Shown here: in pieces, positions 47,998-56,535 of the stretch
Layout: every line of letters begins with the position of its first letter
Numbering within the stretch: position 1 is the stretch's first letter
DNA from: a virus
Length of the DNA stretch: 64,000 nt
Virus record (IMG/VR): IMGVR_UViG_3300047510_001256
Coordinates: 80,688 to 144,687 of that record
Reading direction: 5' to 3' (one strand)
Program-made: the position numbers and the translations under genes
The notes under the pieces: generated by a model
The model's input: only the letters and a program-made list of their open reading frames with translations
Database searches by the model: none
Told to the model about the DNA's origin: nothing

Positions 47998-49040
47998 TAT
48001 ACTAACTCAAGACTTTCAATATATAGGTTTCGCATGAGATTCTTAAGGTTTGATTTGTCTACGGACATTTCTACTTCATCAATATATTCATTGAGAAGAG
48101 TGACTGTATCTTTGACTTCAAGATCGGGATCATCAACTAGATCATTTTCAACTAATGTTTCGAGAATCTTAACATCGTGAGCACCTGCCTTGTAGAGATC
48201 ATCAACTAATTTTTCAAAAGCATAATAGTCTTGCTTTTGCTCAACGATGATCTTTACAAAACACTTGGAGTAATCAGTTGCTGTGTATTCAAACTCACCC
48301 TTACTATCGTTGTAGTAAATCTTCTTGAAGATCTTGAAAGGATTCTTGTGGAATGTCAGCTTCTGAACATCAGGTTCAAAGGTATGAAATCCTCTAGTAT
48401 CATCACAATCATTCCAGAACATTTGATAGGGATTACCGAGATATGTGATGTTACCTTTGGTGCTCCTGTGGTGAAAGTGACCAGAGAAAACCCTCTCAAA
48501 CTTAGAGAACATTTTTGGATCCATACCATGATCCATTGTCATACCAGGAGTCACTTCAAATCCATTGAGTTCAAGATGACCCATCGCAATTTTAGCAGGA
48601 GTCTGTTCAATAAACTCTTTGGTCTGTTCTAGATTACCAGAGTTAATCCAGGGAATCAGAGCAATCTTACTACCGCCAAGATCAATTGTAGTTGCTTGTC
48701 CGTAGATGTGTATATTATTGTATTCAGAAAGAAGAAGATCTGGTGAGTTAATGTCGTTGGTATTTTTATAGTAAGTATCGTGATTACCAAGAATCATGTG
48801 AACTTCAACATTCATTTTCTGAAGAGTATCAAAATATGAATGGCGAATACGCTGCCATACATTAAAGTCAATACTCTTTCTGTTGTCAAAGGTATCACCA
48901 AGATCAATAACATGTTTGATCTTATTTTTAATCAAGTATGGAAAGAATACTTCCTGATAGAAACTATTAAAGTATTCCCAGAACTGATTAGAACCTTTTC
49001 GTCCGTCTAAATGTTGATCTGTAATGAGAGCAATTTTCAT
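47997..49040 (-). CDS. 47: Recombination nuclease subunit gp47, SbcD/Mre11-like (347 aa)
   Basis: Calcineurin-like phosphoesterase motifs: LITDQHLDGRK (DxH), VIDLGDTFDNRKS (GD), MILGNHDTYY (GNHD), MGHLELNGF and FSGHFHHRS (GHxH). The active site is complete. It partners gp46 in end resection. The start overlaps gp55 by 4 bp, so both follow the gp55 promoter. Confidence 0.95.
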   Translation of the reverse strand: MKIALITDQHLDGRKGSNQFWEYFNSFYQEVFFPYLIKNKIKHVIDLGDTFDNRKSIDFNVWQRIRHSYFDTLQKMNVEVHMILGNHDTYYKNTNDINSPDLLLSEYNNIHIYGQATTIDLGGSKIALIPWINSGNLEQTKEFIEQTPAKIAMGHLELNGFEVTPGMTMDHGMDPKMFSKFERVFSGHFHHRSTKGNITYLGNPYQMFWNDCDDTRGFHTFEPDVQKLTFHKNPFKIFKKIYYNDSKGEFEYTATDYSKCFVKIIVEQKQDYYAFEKLVDDLYKAGAHDVKILETLVENDLVDDPDLEVKDTVTLLNEYIDEVEMSVDKSNLKNLMRNLYIESLELV

Positions 49041-49534
49041 CGGTTTTCCATTCTAACTTCAATGTTTTCTTTAATAGATGTCATGTCAGAATAACTTTGA
49101 TTCATACCTGCCATGTCACCATCAAACTTATCAGTATACATCAGGTGATCAAAACCTGTCTTCTCAACAATCTTTGCCTTAATATCTAATTGCTTTTTCT
49201 CTTTTTGAATACGCCGCAGAAAAGCATACCAGATAATTTGTGTGAAGTAGGCAAATGGATTCTTTGATTTTTCTGGATTAAAGTTATCAATATACTGGAC
49301 ACAATTTTCTATACCATCAGAAATCATTTCTTCCCTGAACATGTAGTTCACGAAGTTTGGTTTATAGGAAAGGTGTGTAGCAATCTTGAGAAAGCATTCT
49401 CCAATGTAATTAGGAATACGCGGTTTTGGTTTACCAGTTTCAATTGCCTGATTAACTTTTGTTTTGTAAAGAATTAATGCTTCTAAAAATTCTTTATTAT
49501 TAACGTAGTATTCTTTGCTTTTTGTTTTGGACAT
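49037..49534 (-). CDS. 55: Late-transcription sigma factor gp55 (165 aa)
   Basis: MSKTKSKEYYVNNKEFLEAL, PRIPNYIGECFLKIATHLSY, MISDGIENCVQYIDNFNPEK and NPFAYFTQIIWYAFLRRIQK contain the sigma region-2-like helices of T4 gp55. It directs host RNA polymerase to TATAAATA promoters, many of which are present in this window. ATG 49534 is chosen because the frame further upstream runs through the sigma70 promoter 49566-49594. Confidence 0.93.
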   Translation of the reverse strand: MSKTKSKEYYVNNKEFLEALILYKTKVNQAIETGKPKPRIPNYIGECFLKIATHLSYKPNFVNYMFREEMISDGIENCVQYIDNFNPEKSKNPFAYFTQIIWYAFLRRIQKEKKQLDIKAKIVEKTGFDHLMYTDKFDGDMAGMNQSYSDMTSIKENIEVRMENR

Positions 49535-49565
49535 ATTCCATTGGATGTTTTCTGGGCGTGTCTGA

Positions 49566-49594
49566 ATCATAACAGATGCTGGGGATCCTGTCAA
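49566..49594 (-). promoter_or_regulatory. Sigma70-type promoter for gp55-gp47
   Basis: TTGACA (49589-49594), 17 bp, TATGAT (49566-49571), 31 bp before the gp55 start. Its -35 is one half of the palindrome TGTCAAG-GGGG-CTTGACA (49589-49606). Confidence 0.8.
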
Positions 49595-49600
49595 GGGGGC

Positions 49601-49629
49601 TTGACAAACCTCAGAAACTAACCTAGAAT
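49601..49629 (+). promoter_or_regulatory. Plus-strand sigma70-type promoter, divergent from gp55
   Basis: TTGACA (49601-49606), 17 bp, TAGAAT (49624-49629) on the plus strand. No plus-strand gene is downstream, so any transcript would be antisense to the 148-residue gene and uvsW. Confidence 0.5.
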
Positions 49630-49669
49630 AAGCTTGTCGGGAAAAGATAAGAGTATAGCTTATAGCTTG

Positions 49670-50116
49670 TTATGACTTCTTAAAGATCTCCTCTAGTTTC
49701 TTTTTAGTATCTTCTACTGAACCTAGATAACCTTTTTCCGATAGATCATTAATATTTTGTCTTGCTTTGGAGTCTGTATAAGATCCCATGTCAAGTTTAT
49801 CTTGTTTATGTTCTTTAGGATGTTTTGATTTTTGTTCAACAACATCTAGATAGAATTCTTTAATATTATCATCAAGTTCCGATAAAGTAATTATCTGATT
49901 CATTCTGATAATAAACATGGTCTCATATGTGGCATGGATCCATTCACGGAGAACGAATCCTTCCACACTTTGCTTGCCTTTCTTTTGATTCATTGTTTCC
50001 ACAATCATAGGATTCTCAACTAGGATTGAATCCTCATCAGGTAGGTAACAAATTTTTGCTACCAATTCTTCACCTGAACTTAACTTGATTGTGGAATAAA
50101 ATTCTTCTTCCATCAT
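49670..50116 (-). CDS. Sm-like conserved hypothetical protein (148 aa)
   Basis: EFYSTIKLSSGEELVAKICY, then SILVENPMIVETMNQ and YETMFIIRMNQIITLSELDD, follows the Sm-type barrel strand order (L-x-x-G-x-x-x-x-A-x-V ... NP). It is followed by a charged helical tail. The layout resembles the two Sm-like genes at 36.5-37.2 kb. It overlaps the uvsW stop. RNA or replisome binding is only a guess. Confidence 0.75.
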   Translation of the reverse strand: MMEEEFYSTIKLSSGEELVAKICYLPDEDSILVENPMIVETMNQKKGKQSVEGFVLREWIHATYETMFIIRMNQIITLSELDDNIKEFYLDVVEQKSKHPKEHKQDKLDMGSYTDSKARQNINDLSEKGYLGSVEDTKKKLEEIFKKS

Positions 50117-51579
50117 GTTAGGTTGACTTTGATAATTTCATAGTTAAAATTCTCCTCTTGATAGATCTTTAATCTTTCACGAAGATGACGAAGTGTATAA
50201 TTCTCTCTCCCTGACTCTGAAGAAATATTATCAGCAATGTCGTATAGTGTTGCTATTTCTTTGCCCTCTCCCTTTCTAAGAACTCTTCCAATACTTTGGA
50301 GATTCCTGACACGGGATTTAGAGGGGCTAGCAAAAATAATATTGTGAAGACGTTTAATGTTGATACCAGTGCTAAAAGTTCCGTAGGACGCAATAATAAT
50401 GGCATCATTTTCTTGTTCAGTAATTTGACGAACTAATTCACGATCTTCTGTATCTGTGGAACCATGGACAAAGAACACTTTGCGATCATGATCTACATTG
50501 CTATTTATGAGTTCATACAAAGGTTCCCCATGCTTCTCCACATAGTTGAAAAGCACTAGTGTGTTACCTTCTATATCCTTGACTAGGTTCTTGATCAGAT
50601 TGTTTCTCTTCTTGTTAGTAACAATAAATTCCATCTCTTCGTGGTAGTCTTCAAAGTATTGATACTCATGTTTACAGAGTAATACTTTAATTCTAAGATT
50701 GGATAGGTATCCTTTTTTGATCAGATCATCAGTTTTAGTTACCTTTTCACATGATCCGAACAATCCTTCCAGCACCCACTTGTGTGTCTTGCTACCATCA
50801 AGTGTTCCTGTGAATCCAAAACGATACTTCGCATTATGTAACTTAGTCATCAGACCAGTCAGTGATTTTGCTTTGAATAGATGTGCCTCGTCTCCAATGA
50901 CACAATCAATGTCATCAAAATATAGTTTGGGGAACTTGTAAATGGATTGCCAAGTAGAGATAATGATTTGTTTGTCAGTGTTCTTATCTTTACCTGAATA
51001 AATTTTATGCATGTAATGATCTGCCTTCCAACCATACTCATTGAAGTCCTTCACCATCTGTTCTACAAGTGAAGTGGTTGGAACAATAATTAAAATTTTA
51101 TTATTTCTTGCGTGATAGTATCTAACAAGAGAATAAATCATTAAAGATTTACCAGATCCTGTAGGTGACAGAAACAATCCTCTGTTGTTTTTGATTGCTC
51201 TGTATACAGTTTCGTATTGATAATCTCTTGGTTTGACTGAGGAGATTTTATCCATGAAACCCTTCACTGCTGGAGGGGTCACAAAATCATTATCCTCTAT
51301 GACATCACCATAATATTTGTTTGGTAGATACTCAATCTTGTATGCTTTCTGCTGAGCCCATTCTTGTAACTGATTGAGTAGACCACAATAGATCTCCCCC
51401 GTTCCTGGGGAGTATAAACGAATCGTTCCATCCCAGTATTTGTATCTGGGATTTCTTTTTAGGAATTTTGCTTCAGGAACTTCAAACGTAAAGTAGTCTG
51501 AGAGTTCCTGATGGACATGAAGATCACCTTTGATTTGAAAGTAAACTTCGTTCTTCTTCTGAATGGTGATTAGTGTCAT
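50113..51579 (-). CDS. uvsW: RNA-DNA and DNA helicase UvsW (488 aa)
   Basis: Superfamily 2 helicase: motif I FLSPTGSGKSLMIYSL (about residue 140), Ia IIVPTTSLVEQM, II CVIGDEAHLFKA, III FGFTGTLDGSKT, V IASYGTFSTGINI and VI LQSIGRVLRKGEG. UvsW unwinds R-loops and drives branch migration, shifting replication from origin-dependent to recombination-dependent mode. It begins at the uvsY stop codon. Confidence 0.95.
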   Translation of the reverse strand: MTLITIQKKNEVYFQIKGDLHVHQELSDYFTFEVPEAKFLKRNPRYKYWDGTIRLYSPGTGEIYCGLLNQLQEWAQQKAYKIEYLPNKYYGDVIEDNDFVTPPAVKGFMDKISSVKPRDYQYETVYRAIKNNRGLFLSPTGSGKSLMIYSLVRYYHARNNKILIIVPTTSLVEQMVKDFNEYGWKADHYMHKIYSGKDKNTDKQIIISTWQSIYKFPKLYFDDIDCVIGDEAHLFKAKSLTGLMTKLHNAKYRFGFTGTLDGSKTHKWVLEGLFGSCEKVTKTDDLIKKGYLSNLRIKVLLCKHEYQYFEDYHEEMEFIVTNKKRNNLIKNLVKDIEGNTLVLFNYVEKHGEPLYELINSNVDHDRKVFFVHGSTDTEDRELVRQITEQENDAIIIASYGTFSTGINIKRLHNIIFASPSKSRVRNLQSIGRVLRKGEGKEIATLYDIADNISSESGRENYTLRHLRERLKIYQEENFNYEIIKVNLT

Positions 51580-52052
51580 TACAATCCATTAGTAAATTTC
51601 TCCCATTCAATAGCGTTCTTAATAAGATAATTTCTCTGGTTAATCATCTTCATGACGTTATCCAGATAATTGAGCATGACTTCAATAAGTTTTACCTTAC
51701 CTTCTAGGTTAAGAATATCTTCGTCTGAATCCAAATAAACACGCATTTTTTCTGAAGTCTTAATGCTGGAACCAAATGGTTTCTCGGCATATACTTTTGC
51801 GTCTGCTTCACCTCCGTAGTATTCTCTTTTGTCTTTAATTAATTTTCGGATTTCAAACTCTAGCGATACCTTCAACAACGAAAGATCGCTATGATGGTTT
51901 AAGTATTTATTGTGCTGGTAAGGAGTCTCTAAAGATAACTTGCTGAGATTCTCTGTGTATTCTTTGTTCTTAACATCAAAGTCAATTTGACTATCTTGAT
52001 TCCATTCCTCTTTAATTTTATCAAATAATTTAATCAGTTTATCCAGGTTCAT
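51579..52052 (-). CDS. uvsY: Recombination mediator UvsY (157 aa)
   Basis: MNLDKLIKLFDKIKEEWNQD, then YQHNKYLNHHSDLSLLKVSL and IRKLIKDKREYYGGEADAKV, matches T4-like UvsY (helical, basic, YY-G segment). It loads UvsX onto gp32-coated single strands. ATG 52052 is preferred over a GTG at 52073; both overlap the end of the gp3-like gene. It is followed by uvsW as in T4. Confidence 0.9.
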   Translation of the reverse strand: MNLDKLIKLFDKIKEEWNQDSQIDFDVKNKEYTENLSKLSLETPYQHNKYLNHHSDLSLLKVSLEFEIRKLIKDKREYYGGEADAKVYAEKPFGSSIKTSEKMRVYLDSDEDILNLEGKVKLIEVMLNYLDNVMKMINQRNYLIKNAIEWEKFTNGL

Positions 52053-52551
52053 AGACTTTAAATCGCTTATCACGGAAACTCATGGTAGCATACTTGAACG
52101 ATGCCTGTGCTGTAATCACTTCGTTCTCTCCCACTGTAGCATCAAAGTTAATTTGAGACAAGCTGTATGGGAACAGATATTGGAAGTCTGCTATTAAATT
52201 TGGATTTAAATTTGACGTATGAATAATTAATCTTGCTGAAGATAATTTCAATGGTGCCGTATCTTCAGACTGACCATTGACACGAATCCAATTAAAAATC
52301 TCAGCATAATTTTCCATGTCTTCATCAATAATAAAATTGACTTGAAGATCTCCATACGATACTCCACCACCACCAATGATAGGGAATGATCTCCACATGG
52401 TAGGAACCTCAGTTACAGGAACTGAGATATCAGGAAAGTTAACAGATTGACAAAAGAAATCAACACCAGGAAATATCTCTAGTTCTAATTGAAATCCTAT
52501 TGGCGTTAAAAAATTTCTATTTTTAGGTTGTGTTTCCGCCCAATTACTCAT
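52039..52551 (-). CDS. 3: Probable tail completion / sheath-terminator protein gp3 (170 aa)
   Basis: The sequence NFLTPIGFQLELEIFPGVDF, CQSVNFPDISVPVTEVP and GGVSYGDLQVNFIIDEDMEN is beta-rich and resembles tube-like tail proteins. Length (170 against 176 in T4) and position between gp23 and uvsY, where cyanophages encode gp3, support tail completion and sheath stabilisation. A gp19-like tube paralogue is the alternative. Its start lies within the end of the preceding 50-residue gene. Confidence 0.7.
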   Translation of the reverse strand: MSNWAETQPKNRNFLTPIGFQLELEIFPGVDFFCQSVNFPDISVPVTEVPTMWRSFPIIGGGGVSYGDLQVNFIIDEDMENYAEIFNWIRVNGQSEDTAPLKLSSARLIIHTSNLNPNLIADFQYLFPYSLSQINFDATVGENEVITAQASFKYATMSFRDKRFKVYEPG

Positions 52552-52696
52552 TTTCTATTCCATATAAACAATTGTAGTCATCCCAATAATAGTCATCTGT
52601 CTCATATATTGGACAAGGTTCTTCAAATAAAATGCCTACTCTGTATTTATTTACCCTGTCTAAGAGGCACAAAAAATCCTTATCTTCCATATTCAT
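52544..52696 (-). CDS. Small acidic hypothetical protein (50 aa)
   Basis: The frame MNMEDKDFLCLLDRVNKYRV continues to FEEPCPIYETDDYYWDDYN and ends GIENE, TAA. It is strongly acidic and Tyr-rich. It overlaps the preceding small gene by 17 bp and the gp3 start by 8 bp. A second ATG two codons in is an alternative start. Coupled overlaps on both sides support coding. The function is unknown. Confidence 0.65.
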   Translation of the reverse strand: MNMEDKDFLCLLDRVNKYRVGILFEEPCPIYETDDYYWDDYNCLYGIENE

Positions 52697-52844
52697 CAAT
52701 AGCATCCAATGCTTTATTCAAATACTTATGTGCTAATTCTTTGGGACTTATATTCCAATTGTAAATATTTTCATTGTATAATTCATTTTTTAATTTTAAA
52801 AGAATATGTTTAAATTCTTGTTTATTCAGTTCCCCTCTAGGCAT
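52680..52844 (-). CDS. Small hypothetical protein (54 aa) after gp23 terminator
   Basis: The frame MPRGELNKQEFKHILLKLKN continues ELYNENIYNWNISPKELAHK and ends ALDAIDEYGR. It is helical, with a pattern typical of small cyanophage proteins. It is the first gene behind the gp23 terminator; TATACATA at the T run could be a degenerate late promoter. The function is unknown. Confidence 0.7.
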   Translation of the reverse strand: MPRGELNKQEFKHILLKLKNELYNENIYNWNISPKELAHKYLNKALDAIDEYGR

Positions 52845-52871
52845 TGCTCTTAAGCAGACATACCTATGTAT

Positions 52872-52898
52872 AAAAAAAAGACCCCCTCAGAGGGGGTC
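52872..52898 (-). terminator. Strong rho-independent terminator after gp23
   Basis: GACCCCC-TCTGA-GGGGGTC followed by eight T on the minus strand, 21 bp after the capsid gene stop. It ends the late head-gene transcript. Confidence 0.92.
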
Positions 52899-52919
52899 TG
52901 TGTTGTTATGTGAATAGAC

Positions 52920-54407
52920 TCACATAAGGTTCTTGATTTGTACTCTTCTGTAGTACTGGTTGCGGTTAGCGGTCAGATCGCCTTGATCTGGATTGCCATT
53001 TGTCTTGGTTACAAATGGATTAGCAACCATGCCATAACGAGTCTTGAATGCAATCTTAGGCTGGAAGGTGTTAGGATCAATAGATCTTAACTGCTGGAGT
53101 GGAACATATGGGCAATAGAACAGACCAGCATCATAAGGTGAGGATCCCTTATAACCCATTACATAGTAATGAGTGTTGGAAATGTTAGCCGAATATGGGT
53201 CGATGTAGACTTTGATGCGACCATTCATGGTTCCTACCATGAGGTTGCCGGTGTCGTCTACTTCACCGATACCAGGACCACCAGCACCACTTAGACCTGA
53301 GGTGTAATCCAGAACACCAGCCATTGCCATTGCGGAAGCAACGTCAGCAGAAGTGATGAGGAAGTTACCTTTGCCTCTGCGAGTCTCTTGAGCAATAGCG
53401 TTAGCATCACGCTCCATTTGGAACATGAGACCCTTCCACTTCTCAACTGACCAACGACCATTGGAGTCAACGTCGAGGTCAAACTGACCAGCAACGGCAA
53501 CGTTGTTCTGAGCACCAGGCTTAGCAATGGTGTATACTGTACGAACTACTTCTCTGTTGATCTCAGCAAGAATCTCGCTTGAGAGCAGGTTAGCAAGTTC
53601 ACCCTCAGCATCAAGACCATGAATTGCTCTGAGGTCTTGTGCCAGTTCTAGAGTATACTCAGCCTTGAGTGCTCTTGTTCTTGCGAACACAGAAGTCTTC
53701 TCAATACTGAAGCTCATTTCGTTGAAGAGAGTTGTGCCTGAACCTAGGGTTTCAGCGTCATCTCTTTCAATTCCACGAACGCCTGTTGCGCCACCTTCGT
53801 ATGTGCCAGGAGTTGGACTATCGTTAAGGATAGCTGGGTTAGCAGCAAGATTTCCTGGAGTCTGTGATTGAACTGTACCGAGTGGAGTGATGTTATCACC
53901 AGTGCCTGCGGTATAATCAATGTTGTAATTAGGAATACCAGAAGTTGCTCCAGTTGGCGAAGTTGCAGAGAAGTTTGCATCAGGCTCGTTGAAGAGTGCT
54001 TCTGGACCTTGACGAAGGCCAGAACCTTGCTCCTGATAGTGCGACTTCATTGCGAAGATTAGACCAGTAGGACCGCTCATTGGTTGAACGCCACAGATAT
54101 CATATGCCATTAGATTAGGCATTGCTCTGCGAACGAGACCGATGAGGATTGGGTCGAAACCAGCAAGACCACCAGTTTCTGGTGTTCCAGATAGACCGCC
54201 ACCCGATAGGGCACCGCCTGAACCAGTTAACCCACCAACTGTGTTTGGTGCTTCTGAAAGCATACCGCGCTCCTCGCGGATCATTCTTTCTGTGTTTTCT
54301 AGTAGTTGAGCGGTAACTGAAAGCTTATGCTTATCCGCAATTTTACCTGCGGCATCGCTATTAAGAACAGGGGACCACTTTTCTACTAGAGCTCTTGGAC
54401 TTGACAT
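52920..54407 (-). CDS. 23: Major capsid protein gp23 (495 aa)
   Basis: MSSPRALVEKWSPVLNSDAA, a helical removable N-terminus, then the HK97-fold core with RRAMPNLMAYDICGVQPMSG, IFAMKSHYQ and MGYKGSSPYDAGLFYCPYVP. Sequence and size match T4-like gp23. The N-terminal about 65 residues, ending near LSEAPNTVGG, are probably removed by protease gp21. It has a GGAG ribosome-binding site. It follows gp22 and ends in a strong terminator. Confidence 0.97.
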   Translation of the reverse strand: MSSPRALVEKWSPVLNSDAAGKIADKHKLSVTAQLLENTERMIREERGMLSEAPNTVGGLTGSGGALSGGGLSGTPETGGLAGFDPILIGLVRRAMPNLMAYDICGVQPMSGPTGLIFAMKSHYQEQGSGLRQGPEALFNEPDANFSATSPTGATSGIPNYNIDYTAGTGDNITPLGTVQSQTPGNLAANPAILNDSPTPGTYEGGATGVRGIERDDAETLGSGTTLFNEMSFSIEKTSVFARTRALKAEYTLELAQDLRAIHGLDAEGELANLLSSEILAEINREVVRTVYTIAKPGAQNNVAVAGQFDLDVDSNGRWSVEKWKGLMFQMERDANAIAQETRRGKGNFLITSADVASAMAMAGVLDYTSGLSGAGGPGIGEVDDTGNLMVGTMNGRIKVYIDPYSANISNTHYYVMGYKGSSPYDAGLFYCPYVPLQQLRSIDPNTFQPKIAFKTRYGMVANPFVTKTNGNPDQGDLTANRNQYYRRVQIKNLM

Positions 54408-54447
54408 TTTTTTGCTCCGTTTGTTTTTAGAAAAGTTTGAACGTTAA

Positions 54448-55614
54448 TTATGAATTCCAGGTATGAAGTGCTCTGGTATATGCCGCCATTGATGGTGACA
54501 TATCCTCAGAGATTTCAACTGGATTTTCATCAACTGTGCTCCTTACAGAATCAGACTTAAAGTATGATTCTTTGATGGTTGTTAGTTTCTTCAGATAATC
54601 CTCTTCGGATTTAAACTCAACACCTTCAGATAGAGCAGCAAGTTTTTCTTTCTGAGTATCAGCTAGACCTTCTGAAACAGTGTTCAGAATTACAACGCCT
54701 TTAACTTCAGAGAGTTGCTTACTAATTTCAATATTGCTCTTAACCTGTTCGTTAAGGCGATTTTCCATTTCACGAATAGTTTCAGCCATCTCCTCAACGA
54801 CATCAACTTTGTCGTCTGGGATGTTGACGTGGTGCGAACTAAGAACATTCAGGAATCCTGAAATGAGTTCTTCGTTGAGTTCGTTTTTAATGCCACGATC
54901 AATGGCCACTTGGTTTTCTTCTAACCAGCGGTTGATTGCGTAGTTCACTGTGCCATCTACTTCCTCGCTAATTTCTGCTTTAGCAGATTCTACTTGTGCT
55001 GAAAGTTGAGCGGCAAAGTGCTCTACAAGTCTGTCGTACTCTTCTGAGATCTTTGCTTTCACTGCTGCTTCAAAGATTGTTGCTACTTTTTCTTTGAATT
55101 CTTCGGAAAGATCTAGACCTTCTGTGAGTGCTTTTACGTCGTCAGATACGTCAAATGATTCAAACGATGGTTTGATGGGATATGTAACTGCTGCTCCAGT
55201 TGACGTTCCATAAGCAACCTGAACACCAACAGTAGGTGCTGGATCAGGATGATGATTTGGATGACGTTGTTGTGGATCACCAGAAACTGGTGAAATGGGA
55301 GCAGCTGCCTTAGCACCAGGATTCTCTTCGCCATCTTCATTATTGGAATGAAGAGGAGCAGAAGTGCTGCCTCCCAAATCTGTTGGAGACTTTGCTCCAT
55401 ATGCCTTATCAGCAGATACTGTTGGAGCAGGTTCTTTTGCTGGTGTATTGCGCTGCTGGGGATCACCCGAAACAGCTGTGGGGTCTGAACCAGAACCAGG
55501 AATTACATCCGCTTTGACTGTAGGAGCAGGCTCCGCAGTCATAGTTGGCATACTTTCCATCAAATTGTTCTGAGCAACAAACTCACCAAACTTTTCGTTT
55601 AACATATCTGACAT
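54448..55614 (-). CDS. 22: Prohead core scaffold protein gp22 (388 aa)
   Basis: The N-terminal 150 residues are low complexity, with three copies of a PAPTV unit and two of VSGDPQQR. The remaining part is acidic helical/coiled coil (LSEEFKEKVATIFEAAVKAK, VDVVEEMAETIREMENRLNE), as expected of an internal scaffold that gp21 degrades. Position between gp21 and gp23 agrees. A late promoter box lies 40 bp upstream. It is longer than T4 gp22 (269 aa) because of the repeat region. Confidence 0.9.
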   Translation of the reverse strand: MSDMLNEKFGEFVAQNNLMESMPTMTAEPAPTVKADVIPGSGSDPTAVSGDPQQRNTPAKEPAPTVSADKAYGAKSPTDLGGSTSAPLHSNNEDGEENPGAKAAAPISPVSGDPQQRHPNHHPDPAPTVGVQVAYGTSTGAAVTYPIKPSFESFDVSDDVKALTEGLDLSEEFKEKVATIFEAAVKAKISEEYDRLVEHFAAQLSAQVESAKAEISEEVDGTVNYAINRWLEENQVAIDRGIKNELNEELISGFLNVLSSHHVNIPDDKVDVVEEMAETIREMENRLNEQVKSNIEISKQLSEVKGVVILNTVSEGLADTQKEKLAALSEGVEFKSEEDYLKKLTTIKESYFKSDSVRSTVDENPVEISEDMSPSMAAYTRALHTWNS

Positions 55615-55653
55615 CTGAGTTTTCCTCTTAACTTTGATATTTAGTGCTAATGT

Positions 55654-55661
55654 TATTTATT
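55654..55661 (-). promoter_or_regulatory. Late promoter box AATAAATA for gp22-gp23
   Basis: AATAAATA on the minus strand, 40 bp before the gp22 start, in the gap after gp21. Confidence 0.7.
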
Positions 55662-55664
55662 AAA

Positions 55665-56312
55665 TTAGAGATTTGAAACAAATCTCTCAAACGCACGGAC
55701 AATGTTTTCTTCCAATGCGTGTTTTGCGGAGTTATCAATGCTGTTTTTGAGGGACGAAATTTGACGTTCTCTCAAGATTCCACCTTCCCATACCCACTCT
55801 TTTCCTTCCATAATTCCATTCACAAATGCGTCTGGAGCAGAGGGATCTGCTACAATATCAGCAGCAGTGGCGAGCATGAAATCATCACGAACATAGTTAG
55901 CACCATTCTTTTCTTCTAGAGATCCCATGCCTCTAGAAGACACTCCAAGTCTGACTCCTTCATCTAGGAGAGACTTAGCAATCTTACCCATAGGAGTATC
56001 AAGAATTCTTGCCTTGCCAATGAAGTTTGTTCCTTCTTTTTTAAGCGATGTAATCTTATGTGATACTCTATCCAGATTGACTGTAGGACCATCGGGATGA
56101 CCTAACTCACCGAGAGCACGACCAGAGACAACATACTCTTCATTGTAACGATTTACTTCCTTCTCAAGAATTCCTAACGGATAAACTCTTCCGTTACGAT
56201 TCTTAATCTCGGATTGTAAAAACACTCCTTCAATGTAGAGATTCTTTTTGCCGCCAGATTCTTCAACTAGAACCTGAACTGATTCAAAATTTCCCTCGGT
56301 GATTAGTTTCAT
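55665..56312 (-). CDS. 21: Prohead protease gp21 (215 aa)
   Basis: LYIEGVFLQSEIKNRNGRVY, GRALGELGHPDGPTVNLDRV (catalytic His) and VRLGVSSRGMGSLEEKN (catalytic Ser) are hallmarks of the T4 gp21/herpesvirus-type serine protease. It cleaves gp22, gp23 and core proteins during head maturation. The start overlaps the small core gene by 4 bp. Length equals that of T4 gp21. Confidence 0.95.
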   Translation of the reverse strand: MKLITEGNFESVQVLVEESGGKKNLYIEGVFLQSEIKNRNGRVYPLGILEKEVNRYNEEYVVSGRALGELGHPDGPTVNLDRVSHKITSLKKEGTNFIGKARILDTPMGKIAKSLLDEGVRLGVSSRGMGSLEEKNGANYVRDDFMLATAADIVADPSAPDAFVNGIMEGKEWVWEGGILRERQISSLKNSIDNSAKHALEENIVRAFERFVSNL

Positions 56313-56506
56313 TCTTCTTGTTCCTGTGCGGATGTTTTATCCATGATTTCATCATACATTGTGTTAGCAAGAATCTCTTTGTAAGCATCTAATACTTCTG
56401 AAGATCTTGCCATCATCACATCATTGATAAGATCAATTGCATTAGATCTATTACCAGAAGCAACCTGATCTACTGCCTTTGATATTGATTGTAAAGTTTC
56501 TGACAT
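56309..56506 (-). CDS. Probable prohead core protein (65 aa), gp67/68 position
   Basis: MSETLQSISKAVDQVASGNR, then SNAIDLINDVMMARSSEVLD and acidic end DKTSAQEQEE. Small, helical and acidic, encoded between portal gp20 and protease gp21, where T4 has core genes 67 and 68. Sequence similarity to T4 is not evident by eye, so the assignment rests on position and composition. A late box precedes it. Confidence 0.65.
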   Translation of the reverse strand: MSETLQSISKAVDQVASGNRSNAIDLINDVMMARSSEVLDAYKEILANTMYDEIMDKTSAQEQEE

Positions 56507-56527
56507 AACTATATCAATTTACGATAT

Positions 56528-56535
56528 TATTTATT
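56528..56535 (-). promoter_or_regulatory. Late promoter box AATAAATA
   Basis: AATAAATA on the minus strand at the gp20 stop, 22 bp before the prohead core gene. Confidence 0.65.

Noticed and set aside
49535-49594. Twenty-codon extension of gp55
   Set aside because: The extension is the sigma70-type promoter read as codons (TTGACA as start); ATG 49534 lies downstream of the predicted transcript start.
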